From NCBI GenBank assembly GCA_945878695.1, contig CAMDXI010000002.1, positions 1-64,000 on the forward strand: a DNA stretch of 64,000 bases, in the 5' to 3' direction. Shown here in pieces: positions 33,139 to 43,158 of the stretch; position 1 is the stretch's first letter; every line of letters starts with the position of its first letter. The notes under the pieces are model-generated. The model ran no database searches, was not told the DNA's origin, and saw only the letters and a program-made list of their open reading frames with translations. A program made the position numbers and the translations under genes. Source of the stretch: Methylotenera oryzisoli (GTDB taxonomy: Bacteria > Pseudomonadota > Gammaproteobacteria > Burkholderiales > Methylophilaceae).

Positions 33139-35181
33139 TCAATTCATGCCATTGTGACGCAACAAGGCGTCGATATTTGGCGCGCGACCGCGAAATGCCG
33201 TGAACGATTCCAGGGCTGGCCTAGAACCGCCTTGCGCCAAAATTTCTTGCCAATAGCGTTGGCCTGTTTCTGGGCAAAGCACGCCGTTTTCTTCAAATAG
33301 GCTGTAGGCATCGGCCGATAGCACTTCTGCCCATTTATAGCTGTAATAACCGGCCGCGTAACCACCGGAAAAAATGTGGGTGAAATTATTTGGAAAGCGG
33401 TTCCATTTTGGTGGGCGCACCACCGCCACTTCATCGCGCACCTGTTCGATGAGGTCCAAGGCAGTTTCTTTGCCGTGTGGATCAAAGGAACCGTGTAAGC
33501 GGATGTCAAATAATGAAAACTCAATTTGCCGCACGGTTTGCATGCCGGCTTGGAAGTTTTTGGCCGCCACCATTTTGTCGAATAAGGCGCGCGGCAATTG
33601 CTCGCCGCTTTCGACATGAGCGGTCATGTGACGCAACACGTCCCATTCCCAGCAGAAGTTTTCCATGAATTGACTGGGCAGTTCGACCGCATCCCATTCC
33701 ACGCCTTTGATACCGGACACGCTGTAATCGTCCACTTTGGTCAGCATGTGGTGTATGCCGTGGCCAAATTCGTGGAACATGGTTAAGACTTCGTCGTGGG
33801 TAAATAAAGCCGGTTTGTCGCCGACCGGGGCGGAAAAGTTGCAGGTTAAAAAAGCCACCGGCGTCGTCACTTGGTCCAATACTTTGCGCCGGGTAATGGC
33901 TTCGTCCATCCATGCGCCACCGCGTTTGTTGTTACGCGCGTACAAGTCCAAATAAAATTGACCTATTAAATGCCCGTGCGCATCCTTGATGTCGTAAAAA
34001 CTGGCGCTGTCATGCCAGACAGAGGCGTGCGACTTGACCACGTTAACCGCAAAAATGGTTTCCACCACTTTAAATAAACCGCTTAAGACTATGTCTTCCG
34101 GGAAGTACTGTTTGACTTCTAAGTCAGAGAACGCGTATTTTTCTTCGCGTAATTTTTCTGAGGCATAGGACACGTCCCATGCTTGCATGTCGTTGATGCC
34201 TAGTTTTTTTGCGTAGGCTTCCAACTCTTGTTTGTCTCTTAGCGCGTAGGGTTTGGCTTTATCCGCCAAGTCCTGCAGGAACGCTTCCACTTGTTGCGGC
34301 GATTCGGCCATTTTAGTGGCCACCGACAATTCGGCGTAATTGGCAAAGCCGAGTAATTGCGCCGCTTCCAATTTGAGTTTTAAAATTTGCGCAATGATAG
34401 GGGTGTTGTCCCATTCTGCTTTACCAAATTCAGAGGCACGGGTGGCGTAAGCGCGGTATAGGGTTTCGCGCAATTCCCGGTTGTCGGCGTACTGCAACAC
34501 CGGTAAATAAGAGGGGAAGTGCAAACTAAATTGGTAGCCGTTTTTGCCGGATTCTTGGGCGGCCGCTTTTGCTGCAGCCAATACGTCCTCGGGGATGCCG
34601 CTTAAGCGGCTGAGGTCTTCAACCACCAAGGTGTAATCGTTGGTGTTGTCCAAGACATTCTCTTCAAACTTGGAAGCCAGTTTGGATAATTCCTCTTGTA
34701 TGGCTTTAAAGCGACTCTTTTCTGCCGGCGCCAATTCGGCGCCGCCTAGGCGAAAATCACGCAATTCGTTTTCTATGATTTTCTGTTGTGCTGGCGTCAG
34801 TTTGGCATAAGCGGGGTCGGCGCGCAGGCTGCGAAATTTTGCGTAAAGGCGCTCGTCTTGGCCGAGGTCGGCATAAAAATCCGTGAGTTTGGATAGGTTG
34901 GTATTGTAAGCTTCACGCAGGGCCGGGCTGTTGACCACGCCATTCATGTGGCCAACTTGTGACCAGGCGCGGGCTAACTTTTCTTCCATGTCTTCCAATT
35001 TGGCGGCGAAATTATCCCAAGTGACTTTTTCGCTGGCGTTGGCCAGGCTGTCTATGGCCGCTCTGGCTTCGCTGAGCAAATGGTCCATGGCTGGGCTAAT
35101 GTGCTCCGCTTGCACTGCTTCAAATTTGGGTAAACCTGAGAAGTGCAAGAGGGGATTATGGCTTAATGATGAGGCCGACAC
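33139..35181 (-). CDS. prlC: Oligopeptidase A
   Basis: A 680-residue M3-family zinc metallopeptidase that degrades short peptides and signal-peptide fragments in the cytoplasm. The zinc motif HEFGHGIHHM is present, with the third ligand Glu in GVEWDAVELPSQFMENFCWE downstream. N-terminal helices (FEAVQAEHISPAMDHLLSEAR) are typical of PrlC. Length matches E. coli OpdA (680). It lies between ptsI (20 bp) and xthA (8 bp) in a long minus-strand gene run. Confidence 0.96.
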   Translation of the reverse strand: MSASSLSHNPLLHFSGLPKFEAVQAEHISPAMDHLLSEARAAIDSLANASEKVTWDNFAAKLEDMEEKLARAWSQVGHMNGVVNSPALREAYNTNLSKLTDFYADLGQDERLYAKFRSLRADPAYAKLTPAQQKIIENELRDFRLGGAELAPAEKSRFKAIQEELSKLASKFEENVLDNTNDYTLVVEDLSRLSGIPEDVLAAAKAAAQESGKNGYQFSLHFPSYLPVLQYADNRELRETLYRAYATRASEFGKAEWDNTPIIAQILKLKLEAAQLLGFANYAELSVATKMAESPQQVEAFLQDLADKAKPYALRDKQELEAYAKKLGINDMQAWDVSYASEKLREEKYAFSDLEVKQYFPEDIVLSGLFKVVETIFAVNVVKSHASVWHDSASFYDIKDAHGHLIGQFYLDLYARNNKRGGAWMDEAITRRKVLDQVTTPVAFLTCNFSAPVGDKPALFTHDEVLTMFHEFGHGIHHMLTKVDDYSVSGIKGVEWDAVELPSQFMENFCWEWDVLRHMTAHVESGEQLPRALFDKMVAAKNFQAGMQTVRQIEFSLFDIRLHGSFDPHGKETALDLIEQVRDEVAVVRPPKWNRFPNNFTHIFSGGYAAGYYSYKWAEVLSADAYSLFEENGVLCPETGQRYWQEILAQGGSRPALESFTAFRGRAPNIDALLRHNGMN

Positions 35182-35201
35182 GGTCGTTTATCCTTATAGG
35201 G

Positions 35202-36968
35202 CTATTTCAATTTTAAATGCGGGCTGCTGTTTAATTTTGCCAGCAGCGGTTCAATTTTTTCTATGTCGGTTTGCGTTAAAATTTTTCGCGCTTGGTCCTT
35301 AAGTTGCGACGCTTGGCTGCGTAAGATCTGTTGCTTCACCCCCAAAATGTGCGAGGGGTGCATGGACAATTGCCTTAAGCCCATGCCAACTAAGAGCTTG
35401 GTCAGCTTAATGTCGCCGGCCATTTCACCGCAAACCGACACCGATTTGCCTAACTTTTCACCGGCCTTGATGGTCATGGTGATTAACTTCAGCACCGATG
35501 GGTGTATCGGGTTATATAGATGCGCTACGGCGTCATCGGTTCGATCGATGGCCAAGGTATATTGAATTAAATCGTTGGTGCCTATGGACAGAAAGTCCAA
35601 TTCTTTAGCAAATGCCTCGGCATTGATGGCCGCTGCCGGGATTTCTATCATGCCGCCCAATGGGGTATTTTCATTAAAGGCCATGTTCTGTTTGCGTAAG
35701 CTGATTTTCGCCCGCTCTAAGAGCAATTTGCATTGGCGTAATTCGGCCAAGTTGGACAGCATGGGAATTAAAATTTTGATCTGACCAAACTGCGAGGCGC
35801 GCAATAAAGCGCGCAATTGCGTATGAAAAATCTGCGGTTCGCTTAAGCAATAACGGATGGCGCGTAAGCCTAAGGCGGGGTTGGCGCAGGTCACCACGGT
35901 ATCGGGGTTCATCTGTTTGTCGGCGCCTAAATCCAAGGTACGGATAATGACGGGTAAGCCTTTCATGGCCACGGCGACGGTTTTGTAGGCCTGGAATTGC
36001 TCCTCTTCATCGGGCATTTCGCGCCTGTTCATGAATAGAAATTCCGTTCTGTACAAACCGATGCCGGTGGCGCCGGATGCGCTGACCGCCACCACGTCTT
36101 CTGGCACTTCAATGTTGGCGAATAATGCTACGGCCACGCCATCCAAGGTGACGGCTTTGGTGGTTTTAATGCGCTGTAATTTTTGTTGCTCAAGTTCCCA
36201 CTGCTCTTGACGCAATTTGTATTCGGTGAGGATGCTGATATCGGGGTTAACGATGACCACCCCTTGACTGCCATCGACGATGATTAACTCGCCGTCACGA
36301 ATTAAATCGCGGGCTTTTTGCAAGGCGACGATGGACGGGATGTTTAAGCTGCGCGCCAATATGGCGGTGTGCGAGGTGATGCCACCCACGTCGGTAATGA
36401 ACGCAGCAAATTCGTGGTGCTTAAATTGGATGGCGTCTGCCGGCGAAATGTCGTGGGCCACCAGGATCAGTTTGCGTTCTTCGTTTAAGGCGCTGGTTTG
36501 CCGTTCCGTGCTGAGTTGACTGGGGTGGCCGAGCAAGACTTTGATGACGCGCTCCACCACTTGGATGACATCTTGTTTGCGCTCACGCAAGTAATCGTCT
36601 TCAATTTGCTCAAATTGATCAACGATGTCATCCATTTGCAATTTAATCGCCCACTCGGCATTGCATAACTCGTTGCGGATGATGTCTTTGGGGATTTCTG
36701 CTAGCGATTTGTCTTCTAGCATCATTAAATGCGTGCCGATAAAAGCCGCCAATTCAGCAGGGGCATTTTTGCGCAAACTGCTGTTAATTTTCAGCAAATC
36801 TTGCTTAACGGTTGCGATCGCGTCGCTAAAACGACTTATTTCTGCGTCGATTAAATGCGCCGGCAAGGGGTAATGCACCACTTCCAACAAGGCATTGGAC
36901 ACCAAATGCGCATGGCCTATGGCTATGCCACTGGATACCCCGACCCCGTGTAGGCAAAAACTAGTCAT
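35202..36968 (-). CDS. ptsI: Phosphoenolpyruvate-protein phosphotransferase (EI)
   Basis: A 588-residue PTS enzyme I that transfers phosphate from PEP to HPr. Motifs: active-site His in GGITSHTAILARSL, YRTEFLFMNR of the PEP-binding domain, LDLGADKQ and GGMIEIPAAA...FLSIGTNDLIQYTLAIDR with the catalytic Cys in SVCGEMAGD. The start was set at 36968, where AAGG precedes the ATG and the conserved LHGVGVSSGIAIGHA follows; the longer frame to 37016 overlaps ptsH. The order EIIA-Man, HPr, EI on one strand forms a compact regulatory PTS. Confidence 0.96.
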   Translation of the reverse strand: MTSFCLHGVGVSSGIAIGHAHLVSNALLEVVHYPLPAHLIDAEISRFSDAIATVKQDLLKINSSLRKNAPAELAAFIGTHLMMLEDKSLAEIPKDIIRNELCNAEWAIKLQMDDIVDQFEQIEDDYLRERKQDVIQVVERVIKVLLGHPSQLSTERQTSALNEERKLILVAHDISPADAIQFKHHEFAAFITDVGGITSHTAILARSLNIPSIVALQKARDLIRDGELIIVDGSQGVVIVNPDISILTEYKLRQEQWELEQQKLQRIKTTKAVTLDGVAVALFANIEVPEDVVAVSASGATGIGLYRTEFLFMNRREMPDEEEQFQAYKTVAVAMKGLPVIIRTLDLGADKQMNPDTVVTCANPALGLRAIRYCLSEPQIFHTQLRALLRASQFGQIKILIPMLSNLAELRQCKLLLERAKISLRKQNMAFNENTPLGGMIEIPAAAINAEAFAKELDFLSIGTNDLIQYTLAIDRTDDAVAHLYNPIHPSVLKLITMTIKAGEKLGKSVSVCGEMAGDIKLTKLLVGMGLRQLSMHPSHILGVKQQILRSQASQLKDQARKILTQTDIEKIEPLLAKLNSSPHLKLK

Positions 36969-36987
36969 GCGACTGCCCTTGTGTCCA

Positions 36988-37257
36988 TTACTCGCCCTCA
37001 CCGAAGTAATCGGCAATCAGCGCGCTCAGCGCGGCAATGGCGTCTTGTTCGTCCGTGCCGTTGGCTTCTAAGGTCACCATGGAACCTTGTGACGCGGCTA
37101 ACATCATGACGCCCATGATGCTTTTGGCATTGACGCGGCGACCATTGCGGGTAATGCAGACTTCGCTGGCAAACTTGCTGGCCGTTTGCGTCAGCTTGGT
37201 GGAGGCGCGTGCATGCAGACCGAGCTTGTTGATGATTTTCACTTCTAGGCTAGTCAT
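36988..37257 (-). CDS. ptsH: HPr phosphocarrier protein
   Basis: An 89-residue HPr with phospho-His15 in GLHARAST and regulatory Ser46 in AKSIMGVMMLA. The presence of hprK nearby means that Ser46 is probably phosphorylated in vivo, as in other proteobacteria with an HprK-containing incomplete PTS. ptsI starts 20 bp downstream. No sugar-specific EIIB or EIIC is encoded in the window, so its role is likely regulatory. Confidence 0.96.
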   Translation of the reverse strand: MTSLEVKIINKLGLHARASTKLTQTASKFASEVCITRNGRRVNAKSIMGVMMLAASQGSMVTLEANGTDEQDAIAALSALIADYFGEGE

Positions 37258-37307
37258 GCTTTATCCAGTTTGATCTTGTTTTAATGCAAGCCTTAGGCAA
37301 AGTGGTG

Positions 37308-37718
37308 CTAGGCTTCATATCGTTCGCAGCACTCGCGGCTAAAGTGCACCACGCCTTCACGCCCGCCGGCCACGGCTTTTTCCACCAAGGCCATCAAGGA
37401 TTCGTGCCTATAGGTCATGGTGCGCACTATCATGGGCATATTGACGCCGGCCACGCCTTCGACCACGCCAGGGATGAGTAATTTGCTGACGATGTTGCAG
37501 GGTGTGGCGCCATACATGTCGGACAGCACCAATACGCCATCGCCCTCGTTGAGTTTGGCGACTAAGTTTTGTGCCACAGGCAATAAATGATCCGGATCAT
37601 CGTGGTTGGTCACGGCCAGGTAAGCCACTTGCCTAGGCTCATTGCCTATCACGTGATTGGCGCATTCCAGCAAGCTTTCACCAAAACCGCCGTGGGCGAT
37701 AATTAAAATACCTATCAT
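37308..37718 (-). CDS. PTS EIIA-Man-type protein
   Basis: A 136-residue EIIA of the mannose/fructose-sorbose family: MIGILIIAHGGFGESLLECANHVIG carries phospho-His9, followed by GVLVLSDMYGATPCNIVSKLL. It stands alone, without the fused or adjacent EIIB, IIC and IID components of a sugar transporter, and precedes ptsH by 50 bp. In betaproteobacteria such orphan EIIA-Man proteins belong to a regulatory phosphorelay with HPr, EI and HprK. Target unknown. Confidence 0.93.
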   Translation of the reverse strand: MIGILIIAHGGFGESLLECANHVIGNEPRQVAYLAVTNHDDPDHLLPVAQNLVAKLNEGDGVLVLSDMYGATPCNIVSKLLIPGVVEGVAGVNMPMIVRTMTYRHESLMALVEKAVAGGREGVVHFSRECCERYEA

Positions 37719-37777
37719 GCTCTTTCCTAATACTTAACTACGTTATCGATTGCTAATCCTGGTCATTGGCCAGGCAT

Positions 37778-38647
37778 TTATTGCTTAAGTTCACGGTGCC
37801 GAGTTAGCACTTTATGCTGCGGCCTAAAGTAAGCGCTTAAGGTTTCAACAAAATACACCGAACGGTGTTGGCCGCCGGTGCAACCTATGGCCACCGTCAA
37901 ATAACTGCGGTTGTCGGCCACAAAGCTGGGCAGCCATTTTTCTATGTAATGTTGAATGTCACCCAGCATGGCCAATACATTGGGCTGGCTTTGCAAAAAG
38001 GCTTGCACCGGAGCATCGCGGCCGCTTAAGTCGCGCAATTTAGGATCGTAATGCGGGTTGGGCAAGCAGCGTATGTCGAACACGAAATCGGCATCCAGCG
38101 GCACGCCATGTTTAAAGCCGAAAGAAGTAAATAAGACGGTTAATCCGGTGTGCTCCAAAGCCACGGCATCCTTCACCCAAGAGCGCAATTTGTTGGCACT
38201 GATGTGGCTGGTGTCGATGACTTGGCCTAAATTGCCTAGGGTGCCCAGCAGCTCGCGTTCAAACGCGATGCTTTCCGCCAGCGTGGTGGTGTCTTTGCTT
38301 AAAGGGTGTTTGCGCCGGGTTTCGCTAAAGCGCTTAACCAAGGTTTCCACATTGGATTCTAAGAACAAAACTTGCGTGCTGACGTTTTGCAATTTCAATT
38401 GTTCGATGTGCGCCGGCAAGGTTTCTATGGCGGCACTGCGGCTGTCTATGCTGATTGCCACTTTATCAAAATTGGTCAGGTTGATGCTGCCTGGTCGTTG
38501 GTTTTCACTGCGCAAGTGGTCGGCGATTTGCGGCAGCATGGTGGCCGGCAAATTGTCTATGCAATAGTAGCCGCTGTCCTCTAAGGCATGCAAAGCGATG
38601 CTTTTACCCGAGCCCGATAAGCCGGTGATGATGATCAGTTGTTTCAT
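37778..38647 (-). CDS. rapZ: RNase adapter protein RapZ
   Basis: A 289-residue P-loop protein (Walker A GLSGSGKS at residues 9-16) with a C-terminal domain carrying GCTGGQHRSVYFVETL. RapZ family members bind nucleotides and, in enterics, the sRNA GlmZ to steer RNase E and balance glucosamine-6-phosphate synthesis; the role in betaproteobacteria is not established. It lies 13 bp downstream of hprK and upstream of the PTS genes, the widely conserved order. Confidence 0.95.
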   Translation of the reverse strand: MKQLIIITGLSGSGKSIALHALEDSGYYCIDNLPATMLPQIADHLRSENQRPGSINLTNFDKVAISIDSRSAAIETLPAHIEQLKLQNVSTQVLFLESNVETLVKRFSETRRKHPLSKDTTTLAESIAFERELLGTLGNLGQVIDTSHISANKLRSWVKDAVALEHTGLTVLFTSFGFKHGVPLDADFVFDIRCLPNPHYDPKLRDLSGRDAPVQAFLQSQPNVLAMLGDIQHYIEKWLPSFVADNRSYLTVAIGCTGGQHRSVYFVETLSAYFRPQHKVLTRHRELKQ

Positions 38648-38660
38648 GGCAGGCTGGTTT

Positions 38661-39608
38661 TTAAGTGGGTTGGGACTTTTTCATCTCACGCTGTTGGCGT
38701 TGCATTAATTGTTTGGTGGCGTTGATGCCACGCAATAATAGCACATGGTTACGGATGGCCACTTCCACCAAGACCGCGATGTTGCGACCGGCTGCCACCG
38801 GGATTTTAATTTTGACTATTTTCACCCCCAGCACTTCTTCTTGCTGCACCGAGGTGTTGAGTCTATCCAAGGCGGGCATGCTTTTTTGGTCGGCCATTTC
38901 CAATTGGATGATTAAATCCAAAGGTTTGGTTGGCTTAACGGCATTGTCGCCAAACAGGGCGCGTATGTTCAAAACGCCTAGGCCGCGCACTTCCAAAAAA
39001 TCTTGCAGCAAAGGTGGGCAGCGGCCTTCTAATCGCTCGGGTGAAATGCGGTAAAAGTCGACGATGTCGTCGGCGATGATGCGGTGGCCGCGTGAAATGA
39101 GCTCCAGTGCCAATTCGCTTTTACCAATCGCCGCTTCGCCTTTAATCAGCGCGCCAAAGCCTTGCACTTCCATGAATACCCCATGCAGGCTGATCGATTC
39201 AGCCACGGCATGCGCCAGAAAATGGTTAAGGATGTCCATCAGCACTGGGCTCTTTAAGGTCGAGGTGAAGAGCGGTGTGTGATGGCTGTTAGCGGCCTCT
39301 AGTAATGAGTCCGGCACGGTTTCGCCGTTGGCCACGATGACCACGGCCAAATCGGTGGAGAATAAGTTTTCTATGGCCGAGGCCGCTGCTTTCGCTTTTA
39401 AGCTGCGTAGGTAATCCATCTCGGCGCAACCTAGCACTTGCACCCGATTGGGGTGAACAAAATTCAAGTGACCGATCAAGGCCAAAGAAGGCTTGGTGAC
39501 GGTTTCGCTAGTGAGGGTGTTGGACCCGCCGTTGAGCCCTGCTACCCATTGCATTTTTAGCTTACGGCGGGTTTGTTTGAATAGCTCGGCGACGTTTATT
39601 TGAGCCAT
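38661..39608 (-). CDS. hprK: HPr kinase/phosphorylase
   Basis: A 315-residue bifunctional enzyme that phosphorylates and dephosphorylates Ser46 of HPr. Walker A is GEAAIGKSELALEL (variant of GxSGIGKS) followed by the conserved RGHRIIADDIV; the HprK signature EVRGLGVLNIRALFG is intact. The N-terminal domain (about 1-130) is the variable one. It sits between hpf and rapZ. In many proteobacteria ptsN lies between hpf and hprK; here only 60 bp separate them and no ptsN is present. Confidence 0.95.
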   Translation of the reverse strand: MAQINVAELFKQTRRKLKMQWVAGLNGGSNTLTSETVTKPSLALIGHLNFVHPNRVQVLGCAEMDYLRSLKAKAAASAIENLFSTDLAVVIVANGETVPDSLLEAANSHHTPLFTSTLKSPVLMDILNHFLAHAVAESISLHGVFMEVQGFGALIKGEAAIGKSELALELISRGHRIIADDIVDFYRISPERLEGRCPPLLQDFLEVRGLGVLNIRALFGDNAVKPTKPLDLIIQLEMADQKSMPALDRLNTSVQQEEVLGVKIVKIKIPVAAGRNIAVLVEVAIRNHVLLLRGINATKQLMQRQQREMKKSQPT

Positions 39609-39668
39609 GGAATCATCAAACTTGACATGAGTAAGGTTGGATTGTTAGAAAATTAAATCGAATGGGGC

Positions 39669-40010
39669 CTAATTTAAATCTTCCGTGTTTATGGTTTGGT
39701 GTTTAACGGCGCCATGGGATTTATGGTGGTCGGCGTGTTTTTCTTTGTGTTTAACCACTTGGCGATCCAATTTGTCGGTCAGCATATCAATGGCGCTGTA
39801 CATGTTTTCACCTTCGCAGGCTGCGTGCAAATCGTTGCCAGGCACATGCAAAGTGGCTTCTACTTTTTGGGCAAGCTTTTCTACACTCATGGTCACTTTG
39901 ACGTCAATCACATGATCAAAGTGATTGCTGATGCGGGTTAATTTACTGGTGACGTAATCGCGTAATGCAGGAGTGACTTCTAAATGTAGGCCGGTTAATT
40001 GTAAATTCAT
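39669..40010 (-). CDS. hpf: Ribosome hibernation promoting factor (short form)
   Basis: A 113-residue HPF/YfiA-type protein: MNLQLTGLHLEVTPALRDYVTSKLTRISNHFDHVIDVKVTMSVEKLAQKVEATLHVPGNDLHAACEGENMYSAIDMLTDKLDRQVVKHKEKH. It binds the 30S subunit and promotes inactive ribosome dimers in stationary phase. It is the short form, without the C-terminal dimerisation domain of the long HPF. It follows rpoN by 209 bp, the standard position. Confidence 0.95.
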   Translation of the reverse strand: MNLQLTGLHLEVTPALRDYVTSKLTRISNHFDHVIDVKVTMSVEKLAQKVEATLHVPGNDLHAACEGENMYSAIDMLTDKLDRQVVKHKEKHADHHKSHGAVKHQTINTEDLN

Positions 40011-40219
40011 GACTTGCTCCTTATAAAAATATTCAGCAAAGCGACCCTGCTAAAAACCTGCAATGGTGGCGTTTTCAGTGAGAATAAAAACTTGCCGAAC
40101 ACGTTCAGTTTACACCGTTAGCCAGTTGATGCGCTAGGGTGAGCGCGCCTTTTTTTGCTGGGTTTTTAAAAAACCAGTTGGGCTTAGATGCGCTAATTCT
40201 TGGCTAAATGGCAGCGGAT

Positions 40220-41770
40220 TTATAGGGTTTTTCTTAAGCTGGCTGGGGCTATGTTGAGTGACTCTCGGTATTTGGCTATGGTGCGGCGCGCCACCACTAT
40301 GCCTTGCTTGGCCAATAAATCGGTTATTTGCTTGTCCGAAAACGGTTTTTTTACGTTTTCTTGATCGACCAATTGTTTGATTAAGGCGCGTATGGCCGTG
40401 GCTGAGCAAGTGCCGCCGCTGTCGGTGGCCACCGAACTGCCAAAGAAATACTTGAGTTCAAACACGCCGCGTGGGGTCAGCATGTATTTGTTGTTGGTCA
40501 CCCTTGAGATGGTCGATTCGTGCAATTCCAGTTCTTCAGCAATTTCACGCAAGACCATAGGGCGCATCGCGACTTCACCGTATTCCAAGAAATTCCGTTG
40601 CCTGTCGGTGATCGCTTGTGCCACACGCAAAATAGTAGCAAAGCGTTGTTGGATGTTTTTTATCATCCACTTTGCTTCTTGCAGTTGGCTTTGCAAATAT
40701 TGGTTGGAGCTGTCTCGATTGCGCTTCAAAATGCCCGCATACAATTGATTGACTTTAAGCTTGGGAATGACGCTTTCGTTCAGGCTGGCCTGCCAAACCC
40801 CTTTGACTTTTTTGATGATCACTTCATGCTGTATGTATTGCTCCGAACCGATCACGCTAAAGGCATTGCCCGGTCTAGGGTTGAGGCTGGAGATCAGTTG
40901 TTGCACGCCTTTGAGGCTGGCTTCGTCGCAGCCTAAGGCCTTGCGCAGTTTAGCGAAATCGCGGGCACCCAAGGCCGGTAAGTGGCTTTCGGCAGTCAGC
41001 TTGGCTAGGCTTAAATAGGGCGTGTTATTGCACAGGGCTGCCAGTTGCAAGGTCAGGCATTCGCTCAAGCTACGGGCACCGACCCCAATCGGATCTAGGT
41101 GTTGAATATGGTGCAATGCCGTTTGTAATTCCAGCTCATCCAATTCCAATTCGGCCGGCATTTGTTCGATGAGGCTGGCTATCGATTCCTCTAAATAGCC
41201 GTCCTCGTTGATGCTGTCTACCAAAAGCAGCGCCAGTGTTTGGTCGCGTTCGGAGAGTGGCATGAGTTTGAGCTGGGATAACAAATGCGCGTGCAAGCTA
41301 ATTTGCAAGGTTTCTTGCGGTCTGTACTCGTTGTCGTCGTCGCCAGTAGCCGGGTTTTCATCCCACACGCTGCCATTGCTGCTGTCGTCGTAATCGCCGT
41401 TAAATTCATTGGCGTAGTCCGGGGCATTTTGATCAAACTCCACCGTGCCGCTGGTGCTTAAGTCGCCTTGCCCATCGGCGAATTCCTCTTGATTTACATG
41501 CGGCTCGAATTCACTGCTGTTGTTGCGCTCGTTTAGTTCGCCGTCAAGGCTGGTGGCATTGAGCGTGACTTCGTCCTCGCTCAGGTCGTTGCTGTTGCCG
41601 TATTCGTCTTCGCTGTCGTCGCCTCTTTCTAGCAAGGGATTGCTTTGCATGAGCAAGTCTATCTCTTGATTGAGCTCTAAGGTGGAGAGTTGCAACAAGC
41701 GTATGGCTTGTTGCAATTGCGGGGTGAGCGAGAGGTTTTGTGAAAACCGGAGTTGTAAACCTTGTTTCAT
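40220..41770 (-). CDS. rpoN: RNA polymerase sigma-54 factor
   Basis: A 516-residue sigma-54: glutamine-rich activator-interacting region I ([42 protein letters not shown]), an acidic region II (about 50-145), the core-binding domain, a helix-turn-helix ([36 protein letters not shown]) and the C-terminal RpoN box [10 protein letters not shown]. It recognises -24/-12 promoters and needs an AAA+ activator. Its start overlaps the lptB stop by 4 bp, so translation is coupled. Note that the NtrX in this window lacks the features needed to activate it. Confidence 0.97.
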   Translation of the reverse strand: MKQGLQLRFSQNLSLTPQLQQAIRLLQLSTLELNQEIDLLMQSNPLLERGDDSEDEYGNSNDLSEDEVTLNATSLDGELNERNNSSEFEPHVNQEEFADGQGDLSTSGTVEFDQNAPDYANEFNGDYDDSSNGSVWDENPATGDDDNEYRPQETLQISLHAHLLSQLKLMPLSERDQTLALLLVDSINEDGYLEESIASLIEQMPAELELDELELQTALHHIQHLDPIGVGARSLSECLTLQLAALCNNTPYLSLAKLTAESHLPALGARDFAKLRKALGCDEASLKGVQQLISSLNPRPGNAFSVIGSEQYIQHEVIIKKVKGVWQASLNESVIPKLKVNQLYAGILKRNRDSSNQYLQSQLQEAKWMIKNIQQRFATILRVAQAITDRQRNFLEYGEVAMRPMVLREIAEELELHESTISRVTNNKYMLTPRGVFELKYFFGSSVATDSGGTCSATAIRALIKQLVDQENVKKPFSDKQITDLLAKQGIVVARRTIAKYRESLNIAPASLRKTL

Positions 41771-42489
41771 AGCCGGAAATTTTTGCCTAAATAAATGTCG
41801 CGCACGCTTTGATTTTCTATGATGTCGCTGGGCAGGCCGGCAGCAAAAATCCGGCCGTCATTCACTATGTAAGCGTGGTCACAAATGCCTAAGGTTTCTC
41901 GTACGTTGTGGTCGGTAATCAGCACGCCGATATTGCGCGCCGCTAGCTGGCGGATAATCTTTTGGATGTCCATCACGGCGATTGGGTCTATGCCAGCAAA
42001 GGGTTCGTCCAACAAAATAAAACTCGGGTCGGTGGCCAGGCATCGGGCAATTTCGACGCGTCGCCGTTCGCCGCCAGATAAGCTCATCGCCGACTGCTCA
42101 CGCAAGTGCGTGATGTGCAGTTCCGCTAATAGGGCGGCTAATTTTTCTTGCCGCTCATCGGCGTTGAGGTCTTGCAACTCCAGTACCGCTAAAATATTTT
42201 CCGCCACCGTCAGTTTGCGAAAGATGGACGCCTCTTGCGGCAGATAAGACAGGCCCATCCTGGCTCGTAGATGTATGGGCAAGCGACTTAAATCTTTGCC
42301 GTCTAGCAAAATGCGCCCGCCATTGGCGGCCAACAAGCCAACGATCATGTAAAACGTGGTGGTTTTGCCGGCGCCATTGGGCCCTAACAATCCCACTACC
42401 TCGCCGCTTTTTATGTGCAGCGAAATGCCTTGCACGACATCGCGTGATTGGTAGGATTTGCGTAAATTTTCGACCAGCAAATCGCTCAT
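41767..42489 (-). CDS. lptB: LPS export ABC transporter ATP-binding protein
   Basis: A 240-residue ABC ATPase: Walker [10 protein letters not shown], signature [15 protein letters not shown], Walker [15 protein letters not shown]-loop ITDHNVRET. It powers LptFG extraction of lipopolysaccharide from the inner membrane. It overlaps lptA by one base and rpoN by four, so the three are translationally coupled. Confidence 0.97.
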   Translation of the reverse strand: MSDLLVENLRKSYQSRDVVQGISLHIKSGEVVGLLGPNGAGKTTTFYMIVGLLAANGGRILLDGKDLSRLPIHLRARMGLSYLPQEASIFRKLTVAENILAVLELQDLNADERQEKLAALLAELHITHLREQSAMSLSGGERRRVEIARCLATDPSFILLDEPFAGIDPIAVMDIQKIIRQLAARNIGVLITDHNVRETLGICDHAYIVNDGRIFAAGLPSDIIENQSVRDIYLGKNFRL

Positions 42490-43145
42490 TATTTGGACTC
42501 CGGACTGACTTGCAGGGTGCGACTCAAGCGTGCGTCTTTGGCCGGTGCTTTGTTGTTAGCTGTTGCCGGCATGGGCTTTGCACTGTCCGTGGCAGCCGGT
42601 GTGGCCGCTTTGTTTTTGGGTTGGATAATGGCGCGCACGCGGCCGCTATTTGGGCCGCCTTCCAAGGTTTTTTTCCCGCCCATGACTTCCGCGTATTCTG
42701 CATTGGCATCGTAGCTGATGTATTCGCCTTGTATCATGTTGTTGCCGCGTTTGACGCTGGCCTTGCCAAACAGCTGCACTTTATCCATGCGGCCATCGTA
42801 TTCTATGCGCTTGGCACTGCCTTCCATGTATTCATTTTTACCTTCAATTTTTTGCTTGAAGCCGGTGGGATTGCCCAGTGCCGTGCTGTGTTGAAAGCCG
42901 CCGCTGTCTTCGCGTACGACTAAGGTGTCGGCATGGATGACCAAGCTGCCTTGGCTTAATATGACGTTACCGCTGTAAGTGCTAATTTGTTTGGCATCGT
43001 CGACGATGACGCTATCGGCTTCCAAATCGATGGGCTTGTCGCGGTCTGCTTGCTCGGCGGAAACCGGCATGGCCCAAGCAATAAGTAGCATGGGCAAGAG
43101 CCAGGCGTAGGCTGTATTTTTCATTCTGAAAGGGATTGGCTGCAT
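42489..43145 (-). CDS. lptA: LPS transport periplasmic protein LptA
   Basis: A 218-residue protein with a signal peptide (about 8-30, ending MPVSAE) and an OstA-like beta-jellyroll ([39 protein letters not shown]...[34 protein letters not shown]). LptA oligomers bridge the periplasm and carry LPS. The C-terminal tail (about 165-218) is low-complexity, Pro/Ala/Lys-rich and longer than in E. coli (185 residues). GGAG precedes the first ATG; Met8 is an alternative start. Confidence 0.93.
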   Translation of the reverse strand: MQPIPFRMKNTAYAWLLPMLLIAWAMPVSAEQADRDKPIDLEADSVIVDDAKQISTYSGNVILSQGSLVIHADTLVVREDSGGFQHSTALGNPTGFKQKIEGKNEYMEGSAKRIEYDGRMDKVQLFGKASVKRGNNMIQGEYISYDANAEYAEVMGGKKTLEGGPNSGRVRAIIQPKNKAATPAATDSAKPMPATANNKAPAKDARLSRTLQVSPESK

Positions 43146-43158
43146 AGGTTCTCCGAAT

